A stretch of DNA of 64,000 bases from Reticulitermes speratus (GCA_021186555.1 JAJKFL010000013.1:40735144-40799143); one strand, 5' to 3'. Shown: positions 44,095 to 56,155, counted from the first letter of the stretch. Notes: generated by a model from the letters alone, not told the origin. Made by a program: numbers and translations.

Positions 44095-45630
44095 GATCAT
44101 TAATTTATTTCGTTTTAAACTTCAAACTTCGAAAACGAGATACCTCCTTTTGAAGCACGGGTTAAAATTTTGATTCGGCATGCTGGATGTACGTATGTAC
44201 ATTTTGTATGTTACATGGACGTCACGTCTCTAAAGGCCACGCCACCCTTGTAATCTTAATACTCCGTCAATAACAACAGCATGGTAACACTGCAAAGCGA
44301 CACTAACGACACTAGCGCCGCTTACTGTAGGGCCCTTCAATTTGATTTTACAACATGTCAAAAACACACAAGTTTCACTACTATTTGTTATGTAGACCGA
44401 AAAAAATTTTGCATTTATTTTATTTTTCATAATAACTACTCAACCATTAGAGGTGTGCATGTAGAAGTTTGTGTCGAGATAAGTCATGAATATAAATTCA
44501 TAAATTACATAAGACTGTGTTTGTGTTAATAACCACAAGGATGGAGCGGAGGGAAATTTCGAGGTCATGCCTGAAAAATTTAGAGAACTAAAAAATGGGG
44601 TGCAGAAAACATTTTCCAATTTGGGTAATAACTTACAATTCTTACTTACTCGCCAAGTTTCACAGTCCAAAAAACAACAGTTAGAATTACATTTTAGTAT
44701 TATTTAATTTTTACGTTTTCAAATAAGAAACGGAACGACATAAAGATTCTAAACTGACTGAAAGCAAGGATTATCGGATTTAATCTGCTGTTCATTTGTT
44801 GGTAAATACAATTTTGACATGTTGGTGTCATTACCAAATATTTGAACTTCGCAATATTTACGAAGGACTTATTAGAAGGTATTATATTATGACTATGTCC
44901 AGTATACCGGTGATGAGGCAACAACATGTACGTGTTCATCTAGACAAACCTTCATGTTGTAGATTGCCTTATATGTTGATGTTTGAAAGAATAATCGATT
45001 AATTGATCGACTGCGTGAGAAATGGAAATTAACTCTAACAAAACAAAGTAATGACTGATACTAAACCATTCTAACAGAAAGCTCCTGTCGACAGAGTCAA
45101 ATACTGTTATGTTCAGTGAGTTCAGAGAAAGTTCTCATTTGAAAGAAGTCTTTAGCGAGATGATAGGCGATGCATTTTTTCGGCCGTGAATCGAAGCTGT
45201 CAGTGCATTGGCCTTGAAGACATGTGTCAGAGAAAGTAGCAAACTTGTAATTAATTTTCACTAGACATCAGGTGGCCCAACATTCTAAGGGCACCAACCT
45301 TCATTCCAAAGAAAAAATGTGCAGGAGACACATTCTTTCTCTTCACATTGTTGTGTTGTATTGGCCATAAGATTCTGTCAGACTGTTCAGTGTTCCGCAT
45401 AAAGAACGTTTAGCTACGCTAACGGCGGATGTGTGGCGTTAAGTATGGCATCCACACTTTCGGGAAGTAGAAATATGAATCTTAAAGAATCGTTACATAA
45501 TTTTCAGTTACATATTGACGAGGATGAAGCATGTGTGGATATATACCTCCAAGACACTATAGGTCATGACACGGTATTTAATTAAGCAAACCAACAAATT
45601 TAACTTACCTTATCATGAAAACGCAAGGGA
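44095..45630. other. Intergenic, no feature recognised
   Basis: No convincing frame or repeat. CpG is commoner than in the left half of the window. Confidence 0.45.
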
Positions 45631-45639
45631 AATGGAAAT

Positions 45640-45785
45640 ATAAACCCACGCATTTTGAACCCCAACACTACTTGGAGAAAATGGTCAGCTTCAGGCTTGA
45701 ACGCTGTGGAAACGGAAAAGTCGAAACCTTTTTGTCCACCCCGTAGCATAGTCACGATAGGCCTACTGCCTGAGCTAGCCTAGCT
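45640..45785 (-). repeat. SINE family A, partial
   Basis: TGGTCAGCTTCAGGCTTGAA and GCCTACTGCCTGAGCTAGCC align to the middle and tRNA-like end of family A. Confidence 0.55.
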
Positions 45786-46540
45786 CATTACTTAAGTTGC
45801 ACTATAACACAGAAGATGAATAGCGTTTTGTGTGACAAAATTTATAAATCACGAAACGATGGTTGACTGCACTCACCCATAATGGAACACAGTCACCTTA
45901 AAATTCCTGTCACACAAGTTCTTATGTAAAGCAACGCCAGTATGTGTACACCCAGCAATGCACACAAAATACCACACCTTCTTAAAACCACTATCAACGT
46001 GTGCAGTCCCCTTGTTTGCCTTACAAACAGAGACCACGGAAAGTAAAGTCACTTGATCACACACCTAAAAAGGTTTAAATAACATAACTTTCTTTGTCTG
46101 CAGCGATGCCTCAATAAAAGGACACGTGGAAGGCTAGAGTGTTTGTACCCACTTCTTGGGATATTCGAGTTGTACACATTTCCAGATAAAGTAAAATCAT
46201 CTGTGTAATATAGGAAGTGACGAAAACAAGGCACACCTGAATTCTCTTGAGGAAGTGGTAGCACTGAATGATCGAAAAGAATGTTATTGAGTTTAAAGCA
46301 TAACAAACACTGAAATCTGTTTGGTTTTTATCCAGAGTTAAACTTTCTAAAGTGACAACTTCTTCGGTATTATTCTAGACCACCTATTTACACATGACGA
46401 GGATTAGATCATATACAAGCACAACAGACCAATTTTCTAAAAAGTTGTCTATTCTGTGCATTTTTAGATCAATGTATTCAGTTTATTATATACCAAATGC
46501 ACATTATTAATTACATATGTGTATTAAACACGTAACTGCG

Positions 46541-46573
46541 ACATGTTTCGGTAAAAGTATACCATCTTCAGGG
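46541..46573 (-). ncRNA. Hammerhead-ribozyme-like core, single copy
   Basis: On the minus strand: CTGAAGA, one U, a GGTA/TACC stem with a 6-nt loop, then GAAACATGTC. CUGAAGA and GAAA are the invariant catalytic strands. ACATGT is a self-complementary stem III, like the minimal stem described in Penelope-element hammerheads, and C follows as the cleavage nucleotide. The extra U before stem II departs from the classical consensus. Stem I pairing is not obvious. Activity is inference. Confidence 0.5.
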
Positions 46574-47221
46574 AGAACAATATGCCAGGTTTAATTACTT
46601 CATTTTGAGGCGTTATTACGGATTCAATTACGTAACAAAATAAACATGCACCAGCCGAGGTAGGCATCATGTGAGTCATTGTTACTGATGTGTGCATCGA
46701 TTTCGCAGTGTTTGCGCTTAACCCCTTCACTCATGCATCACTCGGCTGCCCCAGGGATTCGTGCGGTGTTGCGATTATGTACTTGACTGCGTACAGCAAG
46801 CAGAGAGGGTGGAAATAGCACACTACTTTGATTCAGTGTGGCCTCAGGAGAAGGTCTGACGTACACATTTCTAGGTCCAAATTTGTGCTGAAAAATATCC
46901 AATACGTGTGCCGTCCATCTTTTTTAATAAAGACATTTTATTTAGTTTCATTTTGCCCTCTGAAGACTGAGGTTCATTTCAATAATATACAGAAATCCTG
47001 TTTCAGTATCTCAGTTACCAAAGAAAAAGTGGTTAATGCTCCGTGGATGGAATGCAGAGTTTTTAAGTTTAATACTTAGTATCAGGTGGTACACAGAGTA
47101 AGCACACTGCTTTAAAGCGTTAGAAAGCAAAGTGAGATGTGAGAGACACTACAAACTTGGAATATGCCTTATAATTAATAGCTACATTTCGGAAATAAGT
47201 TATTCGCGATTGTATCCTGTA

Positions 47222-47295
47222 TTACCAGAGCGGGATTCGAACCCCCGATCCCAGTGTTCGAGGGCTCTAAGCATGCATACGACGAAGCTCTCGTG
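47222..47295 (-). repeat. tRNA-like SINE head
   Basis: The plus strand AGAGCGGGATTCGAACCCCC contains a perfect complementary B box, with an anticodon-like region and CTCTCGTGACC after it. Ends do not close as a tRNA, and no body was recognised. Confidence 0.45.
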
Positions 47296-47937
47296 ACCAA
47301 AATTACACATTTCTGTTTTTATGAATTTCACAATTAAAATTGCAGAACAGTATTTGACAGCATAGGATTGCATTTCTTGCGTTTGTTGTTTTAGGAGTTA
47401 AAGCTGTTATGTTATGTTATTTAAAAATGTTCAAGTGTGTAAATAAATACCTCAATACAAATTAATTATAACACTTAAAATTACATGTGACCACGCGATC
47501 AAAGTTGCGTAGGTTATAGACGGCTCGAAAACTTGAAACATAGGTTCGAAATCCTCTCGAAGTATTGAGTAGGTCTAGTTTTTTTGTCAATTGGATTGTT
47601 CTGTGATCCACTGTCTAACGTATCCTATAAACATCCAAAAAAAAAGGTTTACTATTTCAAAATAAATTTTGAATTTGGGTAGGCCAAAATGTCGACTCCA
47701 TCGCAGCTCTGTCCATTACCTGTCTCTTAAAAGTGACCTGGGCCACAAAGTTAGGTAAAAAATCTGTCCTGGAAGCATAAACGAAGTTGATATCCAGAAC
47801 GAGCTCTTGAAGAATACTTTGTTAGCAATTGACCGTAGGCTATATGCCATGGTCAATGCGAGTAGGATAATACAAGTATCTGAATTGCTTCCATTTATGC
47901 TCTGTATACAGTAACTGGTGAGGGTTGTGGAAACTTC

Positions 47938-48112
47938 AATTTGCCCATGTCTTTAGTTAAACATCATACTACAAAGATGAATGGGAGAAAGAGCTGCTCG
48001 TACACACTAGATAGGTGGGTAGGCAGGAGGGTAGGTCTGGATACCGTGCCGGTTTAAAAAATTTCTACCACCGTCGAAAACCGCACCCAGTCGTCCACCC
48101 CGTAGCCTAGTC
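47938..48112 (-). repeat. SINE family A, split by a hAT insertion
   Basis: CCCATGTCTTTAGTTAAACA through GGTCTGGATACCG to CGTAGCCTAGTC. The remaining ACTGTACT... continues after the insertion at 48376. Confidence 0.65.
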
Positions 48113-48375
48113 CAGGGATGCAAAATCCCTGACTCAGAGCAACTCAATTTCTTAGGGTGGCGCCACATATTTTTAGCGTAATTATTGCAATGTTTTTCCT
48201 CATATGAAAAATGTGCATCAGTTCACATGCAAAGAGCAGAAAGCGCCAGATAACAGCGAGGTTCATAGGTCACTCAAGAACTGTGGGTCCTCAGTATGGA
48301 ATTACTTCATATCACTTTCTGGCGCCTATAATTTGGAAGTGACTCCTAAATTTTTGGGCAACTTGTGAACCACTG
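48113..48375. mobile_element. Non-autonomous hAT-like element inside SINE A
   Basis: Starts CAGGGATGCAAAATCC and ends GCAACTTGTGAACCACTG, hAT-style CAGNG...CNCTG ends. The 8-bp flanks GCCTAGTC (48105-48112) and CTCTAGTC (48376-48383) match at 6 of 8. No coding region. Confidence 0.65.
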
Positions 48376-48389
48376 CTCTAGTCACTGTA

Positions 48390-49735
48390 CTAATTTTCCC
48401 CGGGTCTGATAATTTTGGTAGCAAGGAGGAATGTAATTTAGGGACTAGGCGTTTCACCTAAGCACAATGTCTTGTGCCAACAGGGTAAAACTGGACAAAA
48501 CTGAGGCAAGGGGAAAGCGAAGTGGAGTGACCCGTACAGGATAATGGTTTCGAGAAAGAATGAGGCTGTCTGATTTCACAAAAGCGAGAGTTTCCGGTTC
48601 TCATACAAGCGCACCTCAAAAGCGAGGATTTTATTCAATGTTCTGATAAGTTTATCACAAAGTTAAATAAGCCATATCTGCAAGTGGGAAAAGTGCAAAA
48701 ACCTACATCTAAATCCATCCAATTTGTAGCAATGAAAAACAAAACTGACAGAAACTTTTATGGGATCTAGACTTTATATTCTACATCCTTTAAGCGCTGG
48801 AATACCTAATCCGATACAGAAAGTAACTGACTGCGGCGTGTTCGACAGCGACTTGATTCCCGAGTGGAGTAGGTATTTCTTCTTCGCCACAAACCCAAAC
48901 ATTAAGAAAATCCACATTTTTCCACACAGTGTAATTATGCGTTTCCTATTATCCTCATAACGAACAGAGATAATTTCCCTAAACGGCATTAACCGGTTGC
49001 TCTTTGTAACAGAGACCCCTTTTACTACGAGGTAAGAAAATATAAAAATCACATTTTCTCTGTACTTAATTATCATGCAGTGAAAGCGAATGGGAAGTGG
49101 AGGTAGGGCTCCACGCGTTCTTAACCTTGACACAAGATGGAGGTCAGTAATCAAATTCATGAATCAGTCGCTTAACGTCCGCGACAGGACCCTTGATATC
49201 CACTGGATAAGAGCCTGGATGAGCACCAAAATCTGACTTAGGCATGAACTCAGTTCTCAGAATCTAACATATACATCCGTGTTAAGTCTGTTCTGAGAAA
49301 CTCCCATAGATGACGGTAAAAATTTAAGTTCTCACAATTCCTTTCAATATGCGACTACTGATTATTGCTGCTTTTTAATAATAAACAGAGTTTCAGCTCT
49401 CACATAAGAATACATCTTACATAAGTGAAGGCAACATTTCAAAATCCTTTTAATACGCGATTGGCATTTTGTATTTTATATTGTTCCACGATATGTGTGT
49501 CACGTTCGTTCGGTTAAAAATACGGGTTCCAGCAATATTTACAAGAAAACAACAATTCAATGGCGATTATTGTAATGACTTTTGTAAATAATTATAGATC
49601 AAGAAACGCCGTGGATCAGCGCGTGCATATGATATTAACAACGTCATACGACGGGTCCAGTTCTAGTGTGTTAACATGTTGGAACCACTCGTCTTCCTTG
49701 AATGAATCGCACTAACAATGTTAGGAGGACAGTAC
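48390..49735. other. Intergenic, mostly unrecognised
   Basis: Only a SINE A scrap at about 49085-49155 (GTTCTTAACCTTGACACAAG) is recognised. No gene seen. Confidence 0.45.
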
Positions 49736-49742
49736 AGGTCGC

Positions 49743-49850
49743 GATTTTTGGCCACTTGAACACTGGACTTCAGGAGTTCAAATCCCGCCAGGGGCTGGGA
49801 TGTACGTCTGCGTTTGTCCTCATTGTGTTGTGTCGATAAAGGCCTTCAGA
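49743..49850 (+). repeat. SINE family C, plus orientation
   Basis: GGCCACTTGAACACTGGACT, then a B-box-like AGGAGTTCAAATCCCGCC and the body CTGGGATGTACGTCTGCGTT, matching the minus-strand copy at 9480-9610. Confidence 0.6.
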
Positions 49851-49902
49851 TATGCCGATGTACCTTTCAATGAGGCCTGCCAGATGTCAGAGAATTTCTT
49901 TA

Positions 49903-50175
49903 TGAAGGGCCCCGCAGCAGATGCTACGGACGCACCGCAGCCTTGGGGCTTATTGTGCAACCCTGTGATGAAGATATTCAGTTTCTTTTTTCGTTTGCCA
50001 AGTAATGGACCACTAGTGGAATGAATTTTACAGGGGGAAACCGAAGTACTCGGGAAAAAAACCTGTCCCAGTGCCACTTTGTCAACCAAAAATCCCACAT
50101 GTACTGACCCGGGATCGAACCCAGGCCCCCGCGGTGAGAGGCCGGCGACTTACCGCTTGAGCCATGGCGCGGCCC
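49903..50175 (-). repeat. tRNA-derived SINE, family B
   Basis: Minus strand: head GCCATGGCTCAAGCGGTAAG, B box GGGTTCGATCCC, body with AAAGTGGCACTGGGACAGG, and 3' end GTGCGTCCGTAGCATCTGCT. A second, inverted copy lies at 60283-60573. CpG is well preserved. Confidence 0.85.
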
Positions 50176-50589
50176 GATTGTTTTAGAATTAGTCCTGAAT
50201 CGGAGCAGACCAGAGAGTGTAAACCACGACAAACGAAGAGGAAGAAGAAAAAAGAAGAAGACATCTGAGGTTTTCGCGGCGGATGATTTTTACATTATGG
50301 TCTTCCGAGCTATGATGAGACTACCCGGCGTCATAACCCAGATCACAGTCTAAAAAGTATACAAACTGTGACGTTTCTAACAATGCAGCTTCATCCACTG
50401 CCCCATTACTCCACGTACTCACCTACGACGTTCTCAGACACGGCGTAGTATTCATTAGCACTTTGAAAGCAGTTGCCATAAAAGCAACTGTAAATCACCT
50501 TACATAACCCGTCGCCATCGACTGTCGTAACTACGATAGTAATCCGCAGTCCTTAACTTTAATTATTCACAATTTATGAATCATAGTGA

Positions 50590-50768
50590 CTTTACACCAC
50601 TAGAAATGTTCACCTTGACGCATGCGTGGCGAGGCTTCCCGCCGTTTCGTCGAGGTACCGTCGTCTGCTGCAGTAAGCCTGCCAATTTATCAGCTGGAGA
50701 GTCGCTCGGCAGTTCTACTGCGCCGGTTGTCTGCGGTGGTTCGCGTTAGTATTGACGGTGAGCTGAAA
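50590..50768 (+). promoter_or_regulatory. Promoter and 5' UTR of the EFHD2-like gene
   Basis: A CpG-rich island directly before the start codon, including GACGCATGCGTGGCG (NRF1-like palindrome) at about 50617-50631. The upstream in-frame ATG at 50622 would add 49 residues rich in arginine, serine and valine with no counterpart in known swiprosins, so it is more likely 5' UTR. Confidence 0.5.
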
Positions 50769-50944
50769 ATGCCTGCGGATCAAGAACTGAGTTCAATCCT
50801 CAACAGGCGTCAGGCTATTAACGAGGCATTGGATGAAGGAAAAGAAGTCACCCCGCAATTCAAGAACGTCAGAAAGAACATCTTCAGTGAATTCCACGAG
50901 TTATCACGTCGAGAGATAAAGGAATATGAGAAGACATTTAAAAG
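50769..50944 (+). CDS. Swip-1: EFHD2/swiprosin-1-like EF-hand protein, first coding exon
   Basis: Encodes 58 full codons starting MPADQELSSILNRRQAINEA and ending FSEFHELSRREIKEYEKTFK. This matches the N-terminus of swiprosin-1/EFHD2, a calcium-binding actin-bundling protein, ahead of its two EF hands (family pattern: ELS..L.RR..INE... EF.EFSR..IK..EK.F). The ATG at 50769 has an A at -3 and opens directly on the conserved part. The donor reads AAAG|GCAAGT at 50944/50945, a GC-AG type with otherwise perfect consensus. The alternative GT at 50949 would give a weak GTGTGC donor. The EF-hand exons are not seen up to 64000, so the first intron is probably longer than 13 kb, or the gene is broken. 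The family call is fairly sure; the splice site is inferred. Confidence 0.75.
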
Positions 50945-50969
50945 GCAAGTGTGCTTTATCTTTCATTAA

Positions 50970-51590
50970 TATTTAGAAGAGTAAAACCTCAAGATGGGGG
51001 CAGCATGTTCCTCCAAAATGTTGGTACCTGTCAACCAAAGTACACGACGTCATATTCTGTAAGACCGTGTTCGTAACCTTCACCGCCGTGAGAACCTCAA
51101 ACCTCATAATTCAAATTATGTAAAGTATCCGTTTTCTTGCAAATTACAAAATCATCCAAAACTGGGGAGTTCTGGGCACAACTCATAAATACTTCTGTCC
51201 TGTTCGATGTGCGTAAGTCCGACATATTTATTGCTGTTATGACTGTTATGTTATTTTGTTTTTGTGAAAAACTTGTTAAGCACTGATTCTGTTTACTTTA
51301 AATTGCCGTCATATTTGTAACGGTTGACATAAGTATAACATACTTAACGTGTAGACATGTTCATAGCCTACCTCCGTACCAAAATACACTCCTTAGGTCC
51401 AATTGTTCGTGAAGTTACCGTCTTTAAACCGAAAGCTAAAGCATGGTTGCGCAGTTTTCCATCTTGTCATTACAAGTTTTGCAAATCTATTACCTTAACA
51501 AAAGTTGCACATTTTGCCATCTTCGATAAACTTATATCATTTCAGAACGATGCTAGTGTTGAACCGCCTCAGTAGTTTGTAAAGTTTAAA
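50970..51590. other. Presumed intron 1 of the EFHD2-like gene, nothing else seen
   Basis: No exon or repeat recognised. The open frame at 51357-51575 has no recognised similarity. Confidence 0.4.
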
Positions 51591-51598
51591 AAAACGGT

Positions 51599-51780
51599 AA
51601 ATTTCTCCCTGTCCACGCCATGAAGGTATAAGGGGGAATGGCGGTATAACTCCATTCTTAACCTCTGCACTAGATGGAGGTGAGGGGTTAACTTGACGTT
51701 TCGGCCACTTTACTTCCGGGAAAGAACCCCGGTACCCATTTAATAAGAAGCTGGGTGGGCCCCAGAGCCATTCTGGAAGT
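51599..51780 (-). repeat. SINE family A, head-truncated
   Basis: CCTGTCCACGCCATGAAGGT through CTAGATGGAGGTGAGG and AGCTGGGTGGGCCCCAGAGC. CpGs largely kept (ACGTTTCGGCC). Confidence 0.8.
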
Positions 51781-52439
51781 TTTTAAGAAGTTCGTACGTC
51801 TATCTTATTTTAGGGAATTAGTACGGCGTTGGGGTGGTCATGTATGGTAAAACGTTCGTGCGAAGTTTCATGAAAATCGGTTAGCTGTTTCAAAAAGTTA
51901 AACGGGGGATGTGTACATACTGATACGTAAAACATGGTGATCCCATAAACCCACTTTTGCCACTTTAAGGAAGGAAAGTGAATTAAAATGAAACGACCGA
52001 CAGGCCAAACTCTCCTCGGCCACAAAAATTGGAGACATTTTGCAAGAAATCAAAGTTGAATCCTTACATGAAAGACTCCAGAAGCATGTAAGTAAATGAT
52101 CGAAAATCTCCTACTGAATTGAAAGTCAGATAATGAAATGAAGACATAATGACTAGGCTGTTTTTAATTAAACTTATATTTATTTCTCGATAGACTAGTC
52201 GGATAGCAGGAATGGAAGCGATACATGTTGCAGAAATGAACCGTGAAACAAAAATCTGTTTGACGTGACGACACTGCAGACATACACGCGCTTCCACTTG
52301 TGAACGGAACCGTGCAGCTCCTGCAGCGTGTCGTATTGCTGACAAGCTAATTGTTCTAATTACCTTCTTTACACAGCACTTGTCAGCAACCGTGACATCA
52401 GAGTTGATTTCCGTTCTCAATACAGAAAATAATCGGTAT

Positions 52440-52720
52440 GATACAGTGACTTAAAACTTCGTAATTCCACTAAGACACCCCCCACCCCTGGCCGGTCTTC
52501 TTCGTTGTTCGATTGATCCTGTACTGTCAAATGGGTAGGATAATTGTAAATGTAGAACTGGAAGGATTGTGAGAAGAAGTGGTTGTGGTCTATTTCAAGA
52601 TACCCAAGCAATTGCCTGGAGACAGTAAGAAAAACCACGAACACTTCAGCTGAGATAGATGGCCTCCAGGCCGAAATTCGAAACCGTGATCTCCAGAATA
52701 CAAAACAGGAACTTTTACAA
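52440..52720 (-). repeat. SINE family D, best copy
   Basis: Minus strand: tRNA-like B-box region (GATCACGGTTTCGAATTTCGG), then GTGGTTTTTCTTACTGTCTC, TATCTTGAAATAGACCACAA and a 3' end near 52440. Confidence 0.65.
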
Positions 52721-53150
52721 TAGGAATAACTCCGTGAATTTTGGGCCCTCTTCGGCCCTTGAAATATCGAATTATAATGCTACGTACTCTAAGGATTTGT
52801 GACAATCGTTGATATTACGTTTGATATCTGAGGTGTTCCAGGATAGGTTGCGACCGCTGCCCCTAAGATTGAAGACACAAAAATGTATAAAAATATGTGC
52901 CGGTGTAATGATAATTCCTCAGAGGTGGGAGAAGAGTCAGATCTTTAAGCACGGTGTACTCGTACACTGGTCTAAATATGCCGCAGACACTGGAAAATGT
53001 ACCACATAATAGAAGCAAATACATTCAAATATATTCACGAATGCTCAAAACATCTTCTGCAAGTTTTCACTGCGATGTTCTTACTTTTATTTATTCCAGA
53101 CACATAGAAATTTTAAACATAATGTTACACACGTTTCGTGCAATGAGTAC

Positions 53151-53288
53151 TATGCAGATAAGATTTATTCCACACTTTATACGATATACAAATTACTGCA
53201 ACATGTTTCGACTAACATGTTAGCCGAAACATTTTGGAGTAACTTGTATATGGTATGTGCAATAAGCTGGAATAATCTTATCTGTATA
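53151..53288. repeat. Short fold-back repeat with ACATGTTTCG / CGAAACATT arms
   Basis: Left arm 53151-53210 and right arm about 53224-53288 are inverted copies around the palindrome AACATGTT. The GAAACATGT strand of a hammerhead-like core is present on the minus strand of the left arm and the plus strand of the right arm, but the CTGANGA strand is missing at the centre. Probably a centrally deleted member of the fold-back group. Confidence 0.6.
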
Positions 53289-53289
53289 T

Positions 53290-53930
53290 CAGTTTTATTT
53301 TGTTCCTTGCGTCTTATTCAGGCTGTGCTAAACCCACGTGACAGACATTGATGCTAAAAGTTCAGAATTCATAAAGCAAAAAGAGTCTTGTCTGGATGAA
53401 ACAGTTGACGACTAGACATAAGATGAATGCATATATACTATAGTAGCTTTCCTTGTCAGCATTAAATGTTTCAGACCACTTGCCTCAAGAATATGCCATT
53501 TTTGTTTTACTGAAATTATTTTCTAACCTCCACAAGTTGCTTAAGATCATTGGGAAGAGTTTTTTATTTACACGCTCTCTAAATACAACGAATGTCAGTA
53601 TGTATATTTTGAAAATTAGGTAAATTTTTAATCGAATTTCGTTAAACATAAACCTTCGTCATACATTTTAAGTGATTCCATATACGATTTCCTGTGCGAT
53701 GAGTCGTTCTTGTAAAATGATAAATTTCGATTTCAGAAGTGAGGATTAACCACAGAAGCAAATGTGCTGCTGTGTTTAAGCACCACATCACAAACCGTAT
53801 CGATGTGTGAAAGTGATTCATTCTCTACTACCTTACTATGCAGTAGTGAGTAGTGCATTAGTCACTGCACACACACTTGTTCAAAGAACGCGCACATAAC
53901 AGTTACTGAACTCGACAGACCACAAGGCTG
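53290..53930. other. AT-rich, nothing recognised
   Basis: No frame, RNA or repeat noticed. Confidence 0.4.
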
Positions 53931-53934
53931 CAAT

Positions 53935-54118
53935 GACAGCATAGTTCAGTGGCCATGCCTGCCCAGGCCACGTTACCCTCGGGGGAAGAGGTACAGGCTG
54001 GATGGAAGGCTCGGTGGGCACATGAAATTGTGTAGACGAGGTGGCGGAAAAAAATTCATACCGTACCGGGAATCGAATCGCAGTCGCCCAGATTTCTATT
54101 GACAGTCCCAACTGAACT
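53935..54118 (-). repeat. Probable tRNA-derived SINE, family F
   Basis: The plus strand shows CCGGGAATCGAATCGCAG (B box on minus) at about 54066-54083 and a GGTGGGCACATG segment reminiscent of family A. The body differs. Confidence 0.4.
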
Positions 54119-54119
54119 G

Positions 54120-55430
54120 TAAGTTGAAGTTTACAGGCGCTCGTAGAAGTTTATGGTTCAAAATATTTTCTTCGTAGGAGAGTCAGTTTTGCCTCGTTAA
54201 CCGCATTCTATTCGAAAATCGTAATAAAAAAATCCTTCGACAAGATGTTTACAATTCTTCTGACTTCAGGTTTCCACAGATCAGGTCTGCAAATTAACAA
54301 AGAGTTGAAGGAAAACGGGCCCCATCGACGGTTTAATACAAATGATCCACAGGAAGAAGGATTCATAAACAAGTGCGGACTGACACATCTTTCACGATTC
54401 AAAGGGTGTCAGAAGGTTCTTACATGCTGCAGAGTGCATCATTACCTTCAGCTGCATTGAAAGTGAAACGGCATCACAGGAATGCGAGGTGGCAGAACAT
54501 GGACCCTGTCGGTTACCTGCACCTCCCCTCACGTTAGAACAAGAAACTGATCCACTTACAAAGACTAAGAGTTTTCTAAAAATTGGTCTCCTTTGCTGTT
54601 TATGTATTTTATATTACTTTACGAGGCCGAAACAGCCGAGCAGGTTATGGTATAATTATTTTGAATGATTGTGATGTGCAAATCGAGAAGACTGCTGGAA
54701 TAAGTGGCCGTGGCCGGTTTTATGGGAAATGGGAATGCGGTACATCACGTAACCTTTCCAGATATAAACGGAGATTCGAATAGGCTTTTGCTGAAGATAA
54801 TGCTTTGAAGTAGGCCATGGACGAGTCCTTGTCACGACTTCTCACTTCACGGTATCGTTTCACCTAATTCTACGCTCAGTTAACTTCTGAAGCCGATGTA
54901 GAATTCTTAAATAATCTACACGCCAACATCAGTCCGACATATGCTAGTGTGAAGTGACTCCACGAAGCAGAAACTTTCCTGAGCTAATTTCCCTGCCTTG
55001 TAAGAAACCCGAAGGTCCATTACCGTGTTTACAAGAACACGCCACTGGTCACTGCCCCTAGGATGATGAATTAAAATAGCCAAATATATGCCATTGCAAG
55101 TGTATTCGTATTGTCATTAATGGTTATAACACGTCTGAATTAGTCACTGTCGGTTAATAAAGGCCTGTGAATTAAATCCAGCTAAAAACCATACTGACTT
55201 TCTACGAAAGAAAGACTTGTTTTCCACACTGTCACATATCCATTTCCACACTGTCACATATCCACTTGAGCAAGTGGCTGTTCGTAGTGGCTTCTCAGAA
55301 ACAAACCATGCTTTATTTATAAAAGGGGTGAGATGTCTTCTTGGAATTCAACCCGGCCGACACCAGAAAATTGCTTTGTCTTGTAAGAGGGTTTTATTGA
55401 CACTTTAGTCCTAGTTCGCGTCACAAGAAA
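54120..55430. other. No feature recognised
   Basis: A few short open frames (for example 54245-54460 and 54583-54783) without recognisable protein features. A local tandem duplication TTTCCACACTGTCACATATCC occurs at about 55220-55262. Confidence 0.4.
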
Positions 55431-55435
55431 AGAAA

Positions 55436-55714
55436 AGTGCCCATCCACGCCATGAAGACATGTAGAGGGAATACAGCTATAGCTGTACTCATTCATAACC
55501 TCGGCGCTAGAAGGGGTGAGTGCTCAACATCACGCCCCGGCCGCTTTGTCTCCTGGAAAGAAACCCGATGCCTATTGAATAGGGGGTTTGATGGGCCCCA
55601 GAGCCGGTCTGGACGATATGGAGAACAGAAAAATCTGTTGGCTCTGCCGGGATTCGAACCAACGGATGGTCCATCCCCTAGCCTACTCACTATACCGACT
55701 ACTCTGTGCCGGCT
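55436..55714 (-). repeat. SINE family A, full length with intact tRNA-like head
   Basis: The best copy: CATCCACGCCATGAAGACAT through CACGCCCCGGCCGCTTTG, GATGGGCCCCAGAGCCGGTC and GCCGGGATTCGAACCAACGG to the CTCTGTGCCGGC end. The minus strand has a perfect B box GGTTCGAATCC. CpG-rich. Confidence 0.88.
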
Positions 55715-55989
55715 CCTTCCTTTGCAAGAGTAAACTGAATTTAACGACGTCTGAGGCAGAGGATCCTAAATTTTTTTCTGCTGATTATCGGCTTGCAACC
55801 CAAGAAAGAATCGCGTCGTGGAATGCTGACCACAAGCAGCGCTGCGCAAATTGATCGTTTCTGTGAGACAAATGCGGGCGCGGGTGTCGGTTCGTGGCAA
55901 TCTTCTGCCTTGCTTTTGTGGTCACGGCGTTTAGGAGGCTCTTTGTGCTGAATACCCTACACATGGAGTTAAAGTACAGTCGCACCTGT

Positions 55990-56155
55990 GCTTGACTAAC
56001 CATTACGCTATGGAGATACGTGGACAAATGGAGGAGTTACAGCTGCACTTATTCTTAACCTCGCAATATATGGGCGTGAGTGACTAGCTTCATCCTCTCT
56101 CCCTTTGCCCCTGGGGAATGAACTCGAGGTTTCCAGTTGGTAGGAGGGGACGATA
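55990..56155 (-). repeat. SINE family A, partial
   Basis: GTGCTTGACTAACCATTACG, TTATTCTTAACCTCGCAATA, CCCTTTGCCCCTGGGGAATG. Head missing. Confidence 0.7.

Noticed and set aside
48774..49160. 128-codon minus-strand frame
   Set aside because: Overlaps a SINE A scrap and an equally open plus frame; no recognisable domain.
50100..50175. Possible tRNA gene with perfect B box
   Set aside because: A 270-bp body shared with the copy at 60283 marks it as SINE family B.
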